A stretch of 64,000 bases of DNA from Deltaproteobacteria bacterium HGW-Deltaproteobacteria-6. Lineage in GTDB: Bacteria > Desulfobacterota > Syntrophia > Syntrophales > Smithellaceae. The first letter of the stretch is position 1; every line of letters starts with the position of its first letter. A program made the position numbers and the translations under genes. A model generated the notes under the pieces. The model worked only from the letters and a program-made list of their open reading frames with translations. It searched no databases and was not told where the DNA came from. This document shows positions 61,610 to 64,000 of this stretch, in pieces. Location of the stretch: assembly GCA_002840435.1 (NCBI GenBank), contig PHAT01000001.1, positions 242,300 to 306,299 on the forward strand, given 5' to 3'.

Positions 61610-62689
61610 TCAATGCAGAACGCCCGGGGCCTGTTTGGCCGGGCGATTCCCCACCGAATAGTTGATAGTCCTTCCGATAGCATGAAAATCTTTTTCCAGC
61701 TTGTGAATAATATCCACAGCCGAACCCGCATCTGTTCTGCCGGGATAAATATCATACCGATTCTTGTAAATCTCCGGTGTGAAATCCGGCATGACGACAT
61801 TAGCGCCTGCCTGAAGCCCCTGGAGCCGGCCATGGGGATGGAGCGTGGCGAGCGCTGTTGTTGCCGGAATATTGGTATTACGGGTAAGCAGCCGCGCAAC
61901 CGCTAAAACACGCAGCGTCATTTCGATATCATCATTTTCAACACCCGCCAGCGGTGTGTCGGGATGTGCGATAAATGGTCCGATGCCCAGCATGTCCGCA
62001 TCCAGCAGTTTCATCAGCAGCAGATCGTCGGCCAGAATATCCGGTGTTTGACCCGGCAAACCTACCATGTTTCCCGTTCCTGTTTCAATGCCCAGATGTT
62101 TCAGCGAATAAAGGCTTTGCACACGTTTATCCAGGCTGCAACCGGGACGCAGATATTTATATAGTTCCGGCGATGCAGTTTCATGCTTGAGCAGATAACG
62201 GTTGGCGCCTGATTGCGCAAAGGCCTGGTAGTCAGCGGCATTTTTTTCGCCGATGGAAAGTGTGATGATGAGTCCTGTTTCGTTTTTGATCCGTTCAACC
62301 ATACGGCAGATCCGGTCTGTGGAATAAAAGGAATCTTCGCCGGATTGAAGCACGACCGTGGGAACACGGATTTTGGCGATTTCCCGAGCTGTGGCGAGAA
62401 TTTCATCGTCGGTCATCCGGTAACGGCTGAGCCGGTCATTACTTTTGCGCAGTCCGCAGTAAAGGCAGTTGCGCTCACAGATATTGGAAAATTCAATGAT
62501 GCCGCGCAGAAAAATTTCATCGCCGACCTCTTTCCTTCTAACGCGATTGGCGGCGGCGAAAAGATCCGGCGAGTAATCGCCGGGCAATTTGAGAAGCGCA
62601 AGAATATCATCCCGGGTCAGCGCTGTTCCCGCTTCGGCTTTGCCGAGCAGTCGTTCAATTGGCTTAGATATAGACATCTCTTGTTCCAT
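61610..62689 (-). CDS. hydE: [FeFe]-hydrogenase maturase HydE (radical SAM)
   Basis: 359 residues from the ATG at 62689; an ATG at 62677 is equally possible. The radical SAM motif is CERNCLYCGLRKSN near residue 70. HydE features include VVLQSGEDSFYSTD, RYLLKHETASPELYKYLRPG and MVGLPGQTPDILADDLLL. With HydG and HydF it builds the H-cluster of [FeFe]-hydrogenase. It overlaps the end of hydG by 26 bases and is translated from the same message. No hydF or hydrogenase gene is in view, so they are encoded elsewhere or beyond the window. Confidence 0.93.
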   Translation of the reverse strand: MEQEMSISKPIERLLGKAEAGTALTRDDILALLKLPGDYSPDLFAAANRVRRKEVGDEIFLRGIIEFSNICERNCLYCGLRKSNDRLSRYRMTDDEILATAREIAKIRVPTVVLQSGEDSFYSTDRICRMVERIKNETGLIITLSIGEKNAADYQAFAQSGANRYLLKHETASPELYKYLRPGCSLDKRVQSLYSLKHLGIETGTGNMVGLPGQTPDILADDLLLMKLLDADMLGIGPFIAHPDTPLAGVENDDIEMTLRVLAVARLLTRNTNIPATTALATLHPHGRLQGLQAGANVVMPDFTPEIYKNRYDIYPGRTDAGSAVDIIHKLEKDFHAIGRTINYSVGNRPAKQAPGVLH

Positions 62690-64000
62690 CCTCTATCTGT
62701 TGCAGTCGATCGCAAACCATTTTCTTTCTTTTTGTTTTAAAAGTTTCATTCAGCATTTTCTGAATTAATTTTTCTCCGGCTTCGCGAGTTTCCGGAGCGG
62801 CGTAATCCAGCAGATACTCCTTAAAACTGAAAAGGGCATTGGACTGGCAGAATTTTTGAATCAACCCCGGTTTGGCCAGATCCATAAAGTCCTTGCCGGT
62901 GCGTCCAAGACGGTAGCACGCCGTGCAGAAGCTGGGAATGTGACCGCGTTCAGCGATATCCAGAATGACTTCGTCAAGTGTGCGCGTGTCGCCCAGATTA
63001 AATTGTGCCGCACGGAATGCGTCGCTGGAACCTTCCTGATAGCCACCGGGATTGGTGCGCGATCCGGCGCTGATCTGGGAGATACCGAGGGCAAAGACTT
63101 CAGAGCGCAAGGCGGGTGATTCTCTGGTGGAGAGGATCATTCCTGTGTAGGGAACGGCCATGCGGAGGATTGCAACCAGCTTTTTGAAATCATGATCGTT
63201 GACCGGATGAGGCGGTTTAATGGCCGCAGGAGCGTTAAAAGCCGGTTCCAGCCTGGGAACGGACAGGGTATGAGGCCCTACGCCGCAGTCGTGCTCTAAT
63301 TGCAGAGCATGGAAAAGCATTCCTAAAACTTCAAATTTGTAGTCATAAAGGCCAAACAATGCGCCAAGCCCTACATCGTTAATGCCGCCTTCCTGTGCGC
63401 GATGCATAGCGGTAAGCCGTTTTGCATAATCTTTCTTCGGGCCGGACGGATGCATTGTCTTGTATGTTGCATGATGATATGTCTCCTGAAATAACACGGC
63501 GGTGCCGATGCCCGTCTTCTTCAGCAGCCTGTATTCATCCACTTCCAGCGGTGCAATTTCCACGTTGATCCGTCTGATTTCTCCGTTATTTTCTGTTTTT
63601 ACAGCGTAAGCCGTTTCAATGGCTTCCATGAAATATTCCAGACTGGAGCGGCTGGGATGTTCACCGCAGAGCATCAGCAGGCGCTTGTGGCCTTCGCGTT
63701 CCAGAACCTGCACTTCTTTGGTGATTTGTTCCATTGTCAAAGCAACACGGTTGAGCTCCTTGTTGTCACGCCTGAACCCGCAATAGAGGCAGTTGTTGGC
63801 ACAGAGATTGGCGATATAAAGCGGCGCGAACAACACCAGCCGGTTGCCGTAAATATCCTCTTTGATCTTGTGGGCAGTTTTCAGGATTTGAGCCATCAGG
63901 TCATCATCTTCCGTTTGGAGCAGCACGGCAACATCTTCAGGCGCAAGGCCTTTGAGTTCCAGGGCTTTTGCAATAATATCCCGAACTTTTTCCGGAGGGG
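62664..64000 (-). CDS. hydG: [FeFe]-hydrogenase maturase HydG, N-terminus cut off
   Basis: The frame stays open to the right edge, giving 445 residues; about 25-30 at the N-terminus are missing compared with the usual length. The radical SAM motif is CANNCLYCGFRRDN, the HydG pattern. The C-terminal auxiliary cluster site CTACYRLGRTGKDFMD followed by FC near the end (C-x2-C-x22-C) identifies HydG, the tyrosine lyase that makes CO and cyanide ligands for the H-cluster. It overlaps hydE, which follows it. Confidence 0.95.
   Translation of the reverse strand, partial: PPEKVRDIIAKALELKGLAPEDVAVLLQTEDDDLMAQILKTAHKIKEDIYGNRLVLFAPLYIANLCANNCLYCGFRRDNKELNRVALTMEQITKEVQVLEREGHKRLLMLCGEHPSRSSLEYFMEAIETAYAVKTENNGEIRRINVEIAPLEVDEYRLLKKTGIGTAVLFQETYHHATYKTMHPSGPKKDYAKRLTAMHRAQEGGINDVGLGALFGLYDYKFEVLGMLFHALQLEHDCGVGPHTLSVPRLEPAFNAPAAIKPPHPVNDHDFKKLVAILRMAVPYTGMILSTRESPALRSEVFALGISQISAGSRTNPGGYQEGSSDAFRAAQFNLGDTRTLDEVILDIAERGHIPSFCTACYRLGRTGKDFMDLAKPGLIQKFCQSNALFSFKEYLLDYAAPETREAGEKLIQKMLNETFKTKRKKMVCDRLQQIEDGTRDVYI

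Noticed and set aside
1-64000. tRNA, rRNA, CRISPR arrays, insertion sequences or prophage
   Set aside because: I looked through the gaps by eye and saw no cloverleaf-like sequence, regularly spaced repeat, transposase or phage gene; a dedicated search could still find a short RNA.

Overview
The window reads as a chromosome segment from a strictly anaerobic, fermentative or syntrophic deltaproteobacterium. Syntrophales (Smithella/Syntrophus-like) is my best guess, inferred from gene content only. Pointers are a selenocysteine formate dehydrogenase beside an oxalate/formate-type transporter, a tungsten-type aldehyde oxidoreductase, a 1396-residue acyl-CoA dehydratase activase, [FeFe]-hydrogenase maturases HydE and HydG, a decaheme cytochrome with an MtrB/PioB porin, a long-chain acyl-CoA synthetase, and no respiratory oxygen enzymes. 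I found no rRNA, tRNA, CRISPR array, insertion sequence or prophage.

Layout. 1-7.1 kb: a zinc-ribbon membrane protein, a CpsB-type phosphatase, a signalling operon (CHASE2-kinase, PP2C phosphatase, double-FHA protein) and an outer-membrane protein. 7.2-11.4 kb: the giant activase. 11.5-20.8 kb: BASS transporter, secreted phospholipase C-like protein, ABC exporter with SppA, aldehyde dehydrogenase, outer-membrane protein, Fur with its own Fur box, and DNA polymerase IV. 21-23.7 kb: a diaminopentanoate dehydrogenase-like enzyme divergent from a MerR-MerB-like operon. 23.8-34.5 kb: ferredoxin and AOR (divergent), DTW protein, AhpD-like protein, isochorismatase-like protein, UbiA prenyltransferase with a CPBP protease, and ZinT-like and Vps62-like envelope proteins. 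34.5-40 kb: a Tat-exported amidohydrolase, a Tat-exported flavoprotein reductase, and a divergent sigma-54 activator with three operator-like dyads. 40-45.2 kb: a putative extracellular electron conduit. 45.7-53.9 kb: HtpG, a PAS-LuxR regulator, acyl-CoA synthetase, UppP and a cation/proton antiporter. 54.2-64 kb: OFA transporter, selenocysteine FDH, radical SAM protein, chemoreceptor, HydE and HydG (cut by the window end).

Most notable finding. A MerB (organomercurial lyase)-like gene at 22941-23684 reads as one frame only if two internal TGA codons are decoded. The two TGAs fall exactly where MerB has its catalytic cysteines (Cys96 and Cys159 of the E. coli plasmid enzyme); the third catalytic residue, Asp99, is kept. 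The second TGA is followed by a perfect 7-bp hairpin with a GGTC loop, almost identical in geometry to the hairpin after the selenocysteine codon of the FDH gene in this same window. The gene lies behind a MerR-family regulator whose promoter has the 19-bp spacer and central dyad typical of MerR control. I read it as a probable two-selenocysteine MerB-like protein. Its substrate is unknown: no merA, merT or merP is present, and the regulator lacks the mercury-binding cysteine pattern.

A family of short intergenic inverted repeats with GTCATTTCGA or GTCATTCCGA ends recurs in the first 13.5 kb.
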